Shown in pieces: positions 50,833 through 57,006 of a DNA stretch of 64,000 nucleotides (its first letter is position 1; each line of letters begins with the position of its first letter). Origin of the DNA: an uncultured Eubacteriales bacterium (GTDB lineage Bacteria; Bacillota; Clostridia; Oscillospirales; Acutalibacteraceae); contig CAKSLH010000001.1 in the NCBI GenBank assembly GCA_934466515.1, positions 1 to 64,000 on the forward strand. The letters are read 5' to 3'. The position numbers were made by a program, and so were the translations under genes. The notes under the pieces were generated by a model, which saw only the letters and a program-made list of their open reading frames with translations, was not told the origin of the DNA and made no database searches.

Positions 50833-50937
50833 AATCTTCTCCCCTTTCTTATTACTTATGTTTTTTGAAATTTGTCCTATGATATGAAATCAGTAAAAAT
50901 CTATTTATCATAGAAAATCTCACTTGCTTTTCGCCTT

Positions 50938-51071
50938 CACTTCCGAAAACATCCGATGACAATATTGAGCATTTGCCTTTGTCTGTTCCTAAAAAATTCA
51001 ATGCTTATACAAATGGTAGGTCATTTGCTAAACTTAACCGCCCAAATTGTCACCGGATGTTTTCGGAAGTG
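50938..51071. repeat. Long inverted repeat: 26-bp arms around an 82-base loop
   Basis: The arms 50938-50963 and 51046-51071 match at 25 of 26 positions (CACTTCCGAAAACATCCG then TGACAAT). The loop holds a plus-strand stretch (LPLSVPKKFN..KLNRPNC) that resembles the 27-residue peptide at 53786-53869. The rest of 50833-51080 shows no gene. It may be a small mobile element or a regulatory stem-loop RNA. Confidence 0.8.
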
Positions 51072-51080
51072 GAATGATTA

Positions 51081-51491
51081 TTAATTCTCTTGCCTCTCAA
51101 TCCGGATTTCTTGCTTTTCCAATTCCTCAAGATAAGCTGTCAGTTGGCGAAAAATCTCTGAATTTTCGAATCTGCACCAATCGAGGTAAGGCAATTCAAA
51201 AGACATTTGTACTACACGCGGAGACGAAATGCCGCTGAACTCATCAATAAAATAAATGTTCTTGTGACTGTTCTTTTCTTTCACTTCCTGCAGCCGATTT
51301 TCTAAATCGCATATTCTGACTTCGGGAGAATGTTTTATATACTTTTTAAGAATTTTGCTCCCGCCGTCTAATACGCTTAATCTTTCGTCAAGCTCATCAA
51401 TTCGCTTAAGCAATTTCTTTTCACTTGAGTAACCGAAGATATTTAAGAAAATCATTAAAATAAAAGACAGTATTACTAAAATTGAATTCAC
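51081..51491 (-). CDS. Membrane-anchored coiled-coil phage protein
   Basis: 136 residues: N-terminal membrane helix (ILVILSFILMIFLNIFGY), coiled coil (KKLLKRIDELDERLSVL, ENRLQEVKEKN) and a globular C-terminus. It ends next to the inverted repeat. Unknown function; membrane-based exclusion is possible but not shown. Confidence 0.6.
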   Translation of the reverse strand: MNSILVILSFILMIFLNIFGYSSEKKLLKRIDELDERLSVLDGGSKILKKYIKHSPEVRICDLENRLQEVKEKNSHKNIYFIDEFSGISSPRVVQMSFELPYLDWCRFENSEIFRQLTAYLEELEKQEIRIERQEN

Positions 51492-51707
51492 TTATTCCAC
51501 CGCCTTTAAAACATCACGCGTCAAGGCAAGTAAACTGTCAGCTGTTACGCAAACGGTTGTTTGTCCGCCATTTGCAATATAAAGAATATGAACATATTCT
51601 TCACCGTTGCGGCATAACTCGTATTCCGCCCGTTCGATATCTCTGTCTACTGCTCTTAAAAGCTGCGTTAATTCTCTTTCGCAAAACATACTTTTAATCT
51701 GATCCAT
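51492..51707 (-). CDS. Small phage protein
   Basis: 71 residues. A helical start (FCERELTQLLRAVDRDIERAEYELCRNG) is followed by a strand pair and the helix DSLLALTRDVLKAVE. It is directly joined to the following membrane protein gene. Function unknown. Confidence 0.6.
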   Translation of the reverse strand: MDQIKSMFCERELTQLLRAVDRDIERAEYELCRNGEEYVHILYIANGGQTTVCVTADSLLALTRDVLKAVE

Positions 51708-51730
51708 AATTTTTTATCTCCTTTTAATAC

Positions 51731-51910
51731 TTACCGTAATAACCCTAATATCAACAATAATATTTGGATTGCTTCAAATGCTAAAATGATGTAAAGCATA
51801 ATTATAATCTTCATTAAAATCTCCTCAAATTCCCCGCTGCAATTTGCAAGAAACAACAGTATTTCATCTTTCGCGAATTGCGGTAATATTCTTTTGGGTT
51901 TTACTTTCAT
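51731..51910 (-). CDS. 59-residue membrane protein with MKVKPKR leader
   Basis: Begins MKVKPKRILPQFAKDEILLF and has a C-terminal hydrophobic helix (MLYIILAFEAIQILLLILGL). GAGGAG lies 7 bases upstream. A second ATG with its own GAGGAG could yield only the 27-residue hydrophobic part. The first ~14 codons match the start of the gene at 53253-53498, including DNA-level similarity. Confidence 0.55.
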   Translation of the reverse strand: MKVKPKRILPQFAKDEILLFLANCSGEFEEILMKIIIMLYIILAFEAIQILLLILGLLR

Positions 51911-51938
51911 ATTGAACTCCTCTGCGAATCTTTTTTAG

Positions 51939-52160
51939 CTATTTTATTTCATAAGATCGTATCCCTAACAATTGGTAAATTGAATTCGTAGCCTCGACAA
52001 CCTTAGGCGCGGATACTTCTTTATCAATAGCATTTATTGTCATTAACATTGCTTCGGTGATTGATTTTAAATCTTTGCCGGAGCGTTTCTTTTTAGCTGT
52101 TTCAGATAAAAATGTTAAATGCTCTTTTAAAATATCTTGATTAGATTTAAAACTTTTCAT
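51939..52160 (-). CDS. Small helical phage protein
   Basis: 73 residues from ATG 52160, with GAAAGGAAAG upstream (MKSFKSNQDILKEHLTFLSETAKKKR...). All-helical and basic. Function unknown. Confidence 0.55.
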   Translation of the reverse strand: MKSFKSNQDILKEHLTFLSETAKKKRSGKDLKSITEAMLMTINAIDKEVSAPKVVEATNSIYQLLGIRSYEIK

Positions 52161-52187
52161 ATACTTTCCTTTCAAATAAAGTTTTTA

Positions 52188-52216
52188 TTGCCCTCTCCCC
52201 TGCTCGGGTTTATAAT
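52188..52216 (+). promoter_or_regulatory. Promoter of the DUF2513-like gene
   Basis: TTGCCC, a 17-base spacer and TATAAT on the plus strand, followed by GGGAGG and the ATG at 52241. Confidence 0.7.
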
Positions 52217-52240
52217 TAAGCGGAAGGGAGGTGAAATAAA

Positions 52241-52597
52241 ATGCAATTTAATCCTGAATGTGTAAGAGATATTTTGCTCGAATGCGAAGATAAAATAAAG
52301 AATAATGAGGAACTTTATATTGAAGCAAACGAGCTTCCCAATTCGCTTAAAAAATATTCTGCTGATGAAGTTTTCTATCATTTAAAGCAATGTAAATCCA
52401 ACGGTTTATTTAATGACAAGTCTAATGAAGATGTTTTAGGAAATTATGTTGTAAATGATATAACTGAAAAAGCTCACGATTTGATTAAAAATACTAAAGA
52501 AGAAAAAATTTGGAAAAAGATTTTAAACAAAGGTGTATCATCTCTTCCGGCTCTGATATCAGTAGTGGCAGATGTATTGGGAATTGTAAAAAAATAA
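52241..52597 (+). CDS. DUF2513-like phage protein
   Basis: 118 residues. MQFNPECVRDILLECEDKI and DEVFYHLKQCKSNGLFND...DITEKAHDLIKN show the DUF2513 winged-helix pattern; the C-terminus is hydrophobic (VSSLPALISVVADVLGIV). It is transcribed against the early operon from its own promoter and ends in its own terminator, the usual form of a lysogen-expressed cargo gene. Confidence 0.8.
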   Translation: MQFNPECVRDILLECEDKIKNNEELYIEANELPNSLKKYSADEVFYHLKQCKSNGLFNDKSNEDVLGNYVVNDITEKAHDLIKNTKEEKIWKKILNKGVSSLPALISVVADVLGIVKK

Positions 52598-52600
52598 TCA

Positions 52601-52855
52601 TTATTTTCCGCGCATTAAATACTGCGCGGTTTTTTCTTGGCCGTTTAAATCAAATATCGCTTGAAATTCTATAGGCTTGTCTATTACAACATGGAATTTC
52701 CATTCCGGCGGATTGCAGTGTATTGAAATACTTTTACATCCCTTTCCGAACTCTTCGCCGTTTATAAGAAAACTTTTATTTTCAATATCTATTTCGATTT
52801 TCTTAAGCTCGTGAGGAACAAAAATTTTATTTTCGTTTGATTTTTCTTTTAACAT
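52601..52855 (-). CDS. Small phage protein, beta-rich
   Basis: 84 residues (IDIENKSFLINGEEFGKGCKSISIHCNPPEWKFHVVIDKPIEFQ). GAGGAAAA precedes the ATG. Its 3' end contains the terminator of the DUF2513-like gene. Function unknown. Confidence 0.6.
   Translation of the reverse strand: MLKEKSNENKIFVPHELKKIEIDIENKSFLINGEEFGKGCKSISIHCNPPEWKFHVVIDKPIEFQAIFDLNGQEKTAQYLMRGK
52608..52635 (+). terminator. Intrinsic terminator of the DUF2513-like gene
   Basis: Stem CCGCGC/GCGCGG followed by six T. Confidence 0.85.
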
Positions 52856-52873
52856 ATATTTTCCTCTCTTAAT

Positions 52874-52902
52874 TTGATTTTTGATTATGGATTTGTTATA
52901 AT
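52874..52902 (+). promoter_or_regulatory. Promoter of the winged-helix membrane gene
   Basis: TTGATT, a 17-base spacer and TATAAT on the plus strand. Confidence 0.7.
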
Positions 52903-52936
52903 CTGTATAAAATTCATTGATATATAGGTGGTAAGT

Positions 52937-53275
52937 ATGCTTGATTCTAAAGCTAAAAAATTATTGAAACTTGTAATAAAAAAATGTAACGGCGATACGG
53001 GTAAATGTGTAGAAATCAGTGCCGAAGAACTTTCAATAACTATTGATACGCTCAATTCACTTTGTCATTCACTATACCAAGAGGGATATTTCAGTTCTGC
53101 GTTTTATTGCTACGGACCAAAAGATCCGGCAGAAATATATCTTTCTTATAAAGGCTTGACCGTATTTAAAGAATTGCGTAAAAAAATCCTTTGGTACTGG
53201 TTGCCGGTTGCTTTAAATACCGTATTGTCGGTTGCCGCTATAATAATTTCAATCATAGCTTTAAACAAAGGGTAG
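52937..53275 (+). CDS. Winged-helix protein with C-terminal membrane helix
   Basis: 112 residues from ATG 52937, with AGGTGG upstream. The N-terminal part (SKAKKLLKLVIKKCNGDTGKCVEISAEELSITIDTLNSLCHSLYQEGYF) is a winged helix, and the C-terminus is one membrane helix (WLPVALNTVLSVAAIIISIIAL). A second rightward cargo gene with its own promoter. It may act at the membrane in immunity or exclusion, which is inference. Its 3' end overlaps the opposing gene by 23 bases. Confidence 0.65.
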   Translation: MLDSKAKKLLKLVIKKCNGDTGKCVEISAEELSITIDTLNSLCHSLYQEGYFSSAFYCYGPKDPAEIYLSYKGLTVFKELRKKILWYWLPVALNTVLSVAAIIISIIALNKG

Positions 53276-53498
53276 TTATAGCGGCAACAACAGCTGCAAA
53301 AGATATTCCCATAGAAACACCTAATGCGAAAAATTCTCGTCTTTCTTTAATTTGACGCTCTATCAAACAGTTGATTTCATATATATACTTATCGATAGCC
53401 TTTTCTCTTATTACTATCCTGTCATTGAACGTGTCATAGTAATCTTCAATATTACCTCTCGCGGATTGAGGTAATACTCTTTTGGGTTTAACTTTCAT
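53253..53498 (-). CDS. Small membrane protein with MKVKPKR leader
   Basis: 81 residues. MKVKPKRVLPQSARG at the start, a helical middle, and a C-terminal membrane helix (GVSMGISFAAVVAAITTLCL). It shares its first ~14 codons with 51731-51910. Function unknown. Confidence 0.6.
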   Translation of the reverse strand: MKVKPKRVLPQSARGNIEDYYDTFNDRIVIREKAIDKYIYEINCLIERQIKERREFFALGVSMGISFAAVVAAITTLCLKL

Positions 53499-53510
53499 TT
53501 CTATCTCCTT

Positions 53511-53687
53511 TTAAAAACGGCATAAAAGATGTTGTAGAGTTTTTGCTGAAACTGCCGTTAAATTAACTGCGGAATAAGAATTAAAAAAGTCAACGGCGGA
53601 CATAGCGAACTTTATCATCCAATACACAAAAATAATTGAGACTACAATCCTTACGATTGCAATAATTAAAGTGAGTATTTCTTTCAT
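53511..53687 (-). CDS. 58-residue membrane protein
   Basis: Begins MKEILTLIIAIVRIVVSIIF: one long hydrophobic helix, then a polar C-terminus (NLTAVSAKTLQHLLCRF). AGAAAGGAG lies 7 bases before the ATG, and it is followed 12 bases later by the MKVKPKR-type gene. Function unknown. Confidence 0.6.
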   Translation of the reverse strand: MKEILTLIIAIVRIVVSIIFVYWMIKFAMSAVDFFNSYSAVNLTAVSAKTLQHLLCRF

Positions 53688-53720
53688 TGTTATTCTCCTT
53701 TCTAAATTTCATTAAAAACA

Positions 53721-53749
53721 TTGACAAAATACCCTTTTTTTGGTATAAT
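53721..53749 (+). promoter_or_regulatory. Consensus extended -10 promoter of the 27-residue peptide unit
   Basis: TTGACA, a 17-base spacer and TATAAT on the plus strand, with TGG directly before the -10. The leader has a TTGCC/GGCAA hairpin. Confidence 0.85.
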
Positions 53750-53785
53750 ATATTTGCCTTATATGGCAAAGAGAGGATAGTTATT

Positions 53786-53869
53786 TTGAACAAACTTTTG
53801 TCTTTGCCTGTTCCTAAAGTAAATTCTGATGCTAAAGGCAAAAAAATTAAGCTGAATCAAAACTGCTGA
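53786..53869 (+). CDS. 27-residue peptide with TTG start
   Basis: Reads MNKLLSLPVPKVNSDAKG and ends KKIKLNQNC. GAGAGGA is 8 bases before the TTG. It is followed by ~200 bases without a gene and a terminator at 54070-54098. A similar stretch is found inside the inverted repeat at 50938-51071. There is no signal peptide, so it does not look like an exported signal. Unknown function. Confidence 0.5.
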   Translation: MNKLLSLPVPKVNSDAKGKKIKLNQNC

Positions 53870-54098
53870 AGTGAGGGTGCTTATTAAGAAGCGAACAGTA
53901 GGTTGTTTGCGTAAACGATAGAAACGAAATTGAGTGACAGAACTTACTGTCTTTAAAAAAAGATACAATTTACAGGATTACATACCGGAAAAGACCGGAT
54001 TTAAAAAATTTAGTGAATTCTGTATTGTTTACTGCAATAAGTTTTAGGTGAAAAAATTTGAAAGGCATTATCCGTAACCTACTACGGATTTTGTTTTT
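53870..54098 (+). ncRNA. Long 3' untranslated or structured RNA after the peptide, with terminator
   Basis: Between the peptide stop and the terminator (stem ATCCGTA/TACGGAT at 54070-54089, then T-rich) no gene is seen. The stretch has pairing segments ACAGTA/TACTGT (about 53895 and 53960), GTTTGCG/CGTAAAC and CCGG..CCGG. It may be a structured part of the same transcript. Confidence 0.4.
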
Positions 54099-54106
54099 GC
54101 CAGTAT

Positions 54107-54123
54107 CGTCCCATTTTAGGACG
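54107..54123. promoter_or_regulatory. Distal repressor operator
   Basis: 17-bp palindrome CGTCCCATTTTAGGACG at the end of the Cro-like gene. It matches the operators in the CI-Cro interval. Confidence 0.75.
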
Positions 54124-54325
54124 GTTCGCGCAAAAAAATTTCATCAAATTGATTGTCATTCAAATTTAATTTCTTTCCTATAGCAATAGCTTCGTCAATA
54201 GTAATAGGACTTTTACCGTTTACCTTTGCATTAAGCGTATTAACGGTCATTGAAACAGCTTTTGCAAATTCGCGTTGACTATACCCAGCCGCAACTATCG
54301 CACCCTTTAATTTGTTACAATTCAT
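54116..54325 (-). CDS. Cro-like XRE regulator
   Basis: 69 residues with a single helix-turn-helix (GYSQREFAKAVSMTVNTLNAKVNGKSPITIDEAIAIGKKL). It is divergent from the CI-like repressor and is first in the leftward lytic transcript. AAGGAGGAGG precedes the ATG. It should compete with CI at the shared operators. Confidence 0.88.
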   Translation of the reverse strand: MNCNKLKGAIVAAGYSQREFAKAVSMTVNTLNAKVNGKSPITIDEAIAIGKKLNLNDNQFDEIFLREPS

Positions 54326-54343
54326 TGCTTACCTCCTCCTTTC

Positions 54344-54464
54344 CGTCTCATTTTGGGACGCTTTCATAATAACACACTATTTTTAATTTGTCAATACCGA
54401 AATGGGACGATTTCTATATTTTTTTTAAAAAAGTGTTGAAAAAGTGGGACAAGTATGTTATTAT
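54344..54464. promoter_or_regulatory. Lysis-lysogeny switch: two divergent promoters and three operators
   Basis: The leftward promoter is TTGACA (54389-54394), 17 bases, TATTAT (54366-54371). The rightward promoter is TTGAAA (54436-54441), 17 bases, TATTAT (54459-54464). Operators: 54344-54360 (CGTCTCATTTTGGGACG) just after the leftward -10, 54395-54409 (half, TCCCATTT) against its -35, and 54441-54452 (GTGGGACA) inside the rightward spacer. This arrangement allows CI to stop lytic transcription and limit its own. Confidence 0.8.
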
Positions 54465-54486
54465 ATTGAAAAAAGGTGGGATTAAA

Positions 54487-55143
54487 ATGCCGAACTCAAT
54501 AAAATATGATAGTGAATTAGTTTTAAATAAGCTAATTGAAGTTATAAGAGAATCGGGTTTGTCTTACGGCGAAATAGCGAGACGAACAGGCATTCCAAAA
54601 TCTTCTATTCACAGATACGCTACTAAACAAACCAAAAAAATACCTATTGAAGCAGTTAGGCTTATCGCTAACGCAACAGGGGTTTCAACATCTTACATTA
54701 TGGGCTGGGAAGATAAAGACGAAAACATTTATAAATATAAAAATGTTATTCCTCTTCCGAAAACATCAAAAATTCCTTTGCTCGGAGAAATCGCCTGCGG
54801 AGAACCTATTTTTGCAAATGAAAATATAGAATGTGAGGTCGACTTACCCGAAAATATCCGCGCCGACTTTGCTCTGAAATGTAAGGGTGACAGTATGATT
54901 GACGCTCATATTTATAACGGGGATATAGTTTATATCAGACAGCAAGCTACGGTCAATGACGGAGAAATCGCCGCCGTTCTTATAGAAAACGAAGCTACAC
55001 TTAAAAGATTTTACAAATCAGGCGATACCGTTACTCTTATGCCCTGCAACACCAAATGTCAGCCTTTTGTTTACTCCGGTGCAGAGCTCGAAAATATCCG
55101 TATACTCGGAAAAGCCGTAGGCTTTACAAGCACAAAGATTTAA
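54487..55143 (+). CDS. CI/LexA-like phage repressor (XRE + S24 peptidase)
   Basis: 218 residues from ATG 54487, with AGGTGGG upstream. N-terminal helix-turn-helix (LSYGEIARRTGIPKSSIHRYATKQTKKIPIEAVRLIANATGVS). The C-terminal S24 domain has a cleavage-type site in EIACGEP, catalytic Ser in KGDSMIDAHI and Lys in ATLKRFY. DNA damage would trigger RecA-assisted self-cleavage and induction. It represses both promoters of the adjacent switch. Confidence 0.92.
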   Translation: MPNSIKYDSELVLNKLIEVIRESGLSYGEIARRTGIPKSSIHRYATKQTKKIPIEAVRLIANATGVSTSYIMGWEDKDENIYKYKNVIPLPKTSKIPLLGEIACGEPIFANENIECEVDLPENIRADFALKCKGDSMIDAHIYNGDIVYIRQQATVNDGEIAAVLIENEATLKRFYKSGDTVTLMPCNTKCQPFVYSGAELENIRILGKAVGFTSTKI

Positions 55144-55159
55144 TTAAAGGAGAACGATT

Positions 55160-55897
55160 ATGTATCCTTATGAAACCAAAAAATGCAGATATTGCAATGC
55201 CGAATACCCAAAGCATAAACACGGCTGTCCTATGTTAAAAAAGCGCCCGAAAAATAAACTCAATATAGCTATTACTGTAATTTTATCTTTATTTATATTT
55301 TTCGTATCTGCAAGTATTGTTATCTTAGGCATAACCGTTTCAAAATGCAAGATAAAAACCTCAAATATTTCTTCCGAATCGGGAATTGAAGTCAGCAAAA
55401 AGCTTTTCGGGGATGTTAAGATCACAATCCCGAAAGATTTTGTTTTAGAAGGAATTGATCTAACAGTCAGCGAAGCTCAAAAGAAAAACGGACTGAAAAG
55501 CATTGAGAAAAACAGCGACGGCTCTGTTGTATATACCATTAAAGGATCTAAATACAACGCTTTTCTTGAAGAAATGAGAAACGAATGTCAAAAAAATTAT
55601 GATGAAATGCTTGCGGAAGGTAGCTTTGCTTCTCTAAAAAGCGTTAAAATTGATAAAAATTTCAATAAAATAACGGTTACGGCAGACAAGAGCGCTTATG
55701 CCGACAGCCTTGACAGCGCCGCAAAGCTTGGTTTTGGTTTAGCAGGAATGTTTTATCAAAAATTTGACACAAATGCTTCCGGAAAAGTTACGGTTGAAGT
55801 GATTGACCAGACTACCAAAGAAGTTATAGACAAAGGAATTTATCCCGATGACGCGCAGGATCTTATCGAATCTCTTAACGGTTTATCCCAGGATTGA
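55160..55897 (+). CDS. Membrane protein of the lysogeny module
   Basis: 245 residues. A four-Cys/His zinc-ribbon-like start (KKCRYCNAEYPKHKHGCPM), one membrane helix (AITVILSLFIFFVSASIVILGI), then a ~180-residue outside domain that includes a lysine-rich beta part. It lies 16 bases after the repressor and shares its transcript, so it is made in lysogens. Superinfection exclusion or a surface change is a reasonable guess. Confidence 0.65.
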   Translation: MYPYETKKCRYCNAEYPKHKHGCPMLKKRPKNKLNIAITVILSLFIFFVSASIVILGITVSKCKIKTSNISSESGIEVSKKLFGDVKITIPKDFVLEGIDLTVSEAQKKNGLKSIEKNSDGSVVYTIKGSKYNAFLEEMRNECQKNYDEMLAEGSFASLKSVKIDKNFNKITVTADKSAYADSLDSAAKLGFGLAGMFYQKFDTNASGKVTVEVIDQTTKEVIDKGIYPDDAQDLIESLNGLSQD

Positions 55898-55912
55898 TTT
55901 ATGGAGAGAAAA

Positions 55913-55978
55913 ATGAAAGATATCTTAAATTCTATCTATTTAATATCAAAAAAATTCAATGCCGAAAATCTCAAATAA
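55913..55978 (+). CDS. 21-residue leader-like peptide
   Basis: Reads MKDILNSIYLISKKFNAENLK, with GGAGAG before the ATG. It ends 16 bases before the Bro-like gene and could couple its translation. Low certainty. Confidence 0.3.
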   Translation: MKDILNSIYLISKKFNAENLK

Positions 55979-55994
55979 GAAAGGCTGATAAAAC

Positions 55995-56813
55995 ACGGAA
56001 AACAGAATTAAATTATTTGATAACAAAGAAATCAGAACTGTATGGGACAGCGATAAAGAGGATTGGTATTTTTCTATTGTGGATGTTGTCGGGGTTTTAA
56101 CAGAACAACCGGATTATGACGGAGCCCGAAATTATTGGAAAGTCCTAAAAAAGCGTCTATCTGACGAAGGATCCGAGTTGGTTACAAACTGTAACCAACT
56201 GAAAATGAAGTCCCCTAAGGACGGCAAAAATTACAAGACCGATGTTGCCGACACAAAACAGCTTTTAAGGCTTATTCAGTCTATTCCCTCTCCCAAAGCC
56301 GAGCCTTTTAAATTATGGCTCGCACAGGTGGGCTCGGACAGGCTTGACGAAACGGCAGACCCTGAGCTCGCAATCAACCGAGCCTTGAACACATACCGCA
56401 AAAAGGGCTATTCGGATGAGTGGATAAATCAGCGCCTTAAATCAATTGACATCAGAAACGAATTGACCGATGAATGGAACAGGGGCGGAATTAAAGAGGG
56501 ACTTGAATACGCTATCCTTACCGACGAAATCACAAAAGCTTGGTCTGGAATGACAACAAAGCAATATAAAAGCCTTAAGGACCTCAAAAAAGAGAGCCTG
56601 CGCGACAATATGACGAATATGGAATTAGTCCTTAATATGCTCGCCGAAGCCGCCACGACCGAAATTTCAAAGCAAGAGAGCCCTTACGGACTTAACGAAC
56701 ATAAAAAAGCCGCTAAACGCGGCGGAACAGTTGCACAAAAGGCAAGAAAAGAATTGGAAGAGCAGACAGGAAAAAGCGTAATAAGCTCTGACAGTATTAA
56801 AAAATTAAAATAA
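55995..56813 (+). CDS. Bro-N phage antirepressor-like protein, ACG in start position
   Basis: 272 residues if read from ACG 55995, with AGAAAGG 10 bases upstream. The N-terminal Bro domain reads NRIKLFDNKEIRTVWDSDKEDWYFSIVDVVG...ARNYWKVLKKRL; the C-terminal half is a helical ITKAWSGMTTKQYKSLKDLKKESLRDNMT block. An in-frame TAA lies just before ACG and no ATG or GTG occurs until GTG 56079 (28 codons in, inside the Bro fold). So the true start is either ACG, by loss of ATG, or the truncated GTG form. Bro/antirepressor proteins modulate phage repression. Confidence 0.8.
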   Translation, partial: TENRIKLFDNKEIRTVWDSDKEDWYFSIVDVVGVLTEQPDYDGARNYWKVLKKRLSDEGSELVTNCNQLKMKSPKDGKNYKTDVADTKQLLRLIQSIPSPKAEPFKLWLAQVGSDRLDETADPELAINRALNTYRKKGYSDEWINQRLKSIDIRNELTDEWNRGGIKEGLEYAILTDEITKAWSGMTTKQYKSLKDLKKESLRDNMTNMELVLNMLAEAATTEISKQESPYGLNEHKKAAKRGGTVAQKARKELEEQTGKSVISSDSIKKLK

Positions 56814-56814
56814 A

Positions 56815-56944
56815 AAATCCGCCTCGGCACTACCAATACCGAAGCGGACCTTAGACGGATTACACTACCAATATAACCCACCCACTAAAAAAATGTAGTC
56901 CAACACTACGATTATATTGTACCAAATCCGTCTGAAAATTTCAA
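56815..56944 (-). ncRNA. Candidate small RNA opposite the antirepressor end
   Basis: On the minus strand TTGAAA (56939-56944), a 17-base spacer and TACAAT (56916-56921) would start an RNA near 56909. It contains two copies of TATTGGTAGTG and ends at a terminator (TCCGC..CGG/CCG..GCGGA, 56818-56848, then six T). ~95 nt. It is convergent with the Bro-like gene. No protein is seen beyond a short GTG frame. Confidence 0.55.
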
Positions 56945-57006
56945 GAGAAAAATCAGACGGTATTTTTATACCGATTTTTCAGTATAATTTTGTGAGGTAT
57001 AATATA
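56928..57006 (+). promoter_or_regulatory. Integrase upstream region with inverted repeats
   Basis: CCGTCTGA (56928-56935) and TCAGACGG (56953-56960) form an inverted repeat. GGTAT....ATACC follows, then TATAAT about 25 bases before the ATG. The integrase promoter and a regulator site may lie here. Confidence 0.4.

Noticed and set aside
52172..52381. 69-residue minus-strand open frame
   Set aside because: It overlaps the DUF2513-like gene, which has a promoter, ribosome site and family pattern.
50938..53869. Arbitrium-type peptide communication
   Set aside because: The short peptides lack signal sequences and no AimR-like TPR receptor is present.
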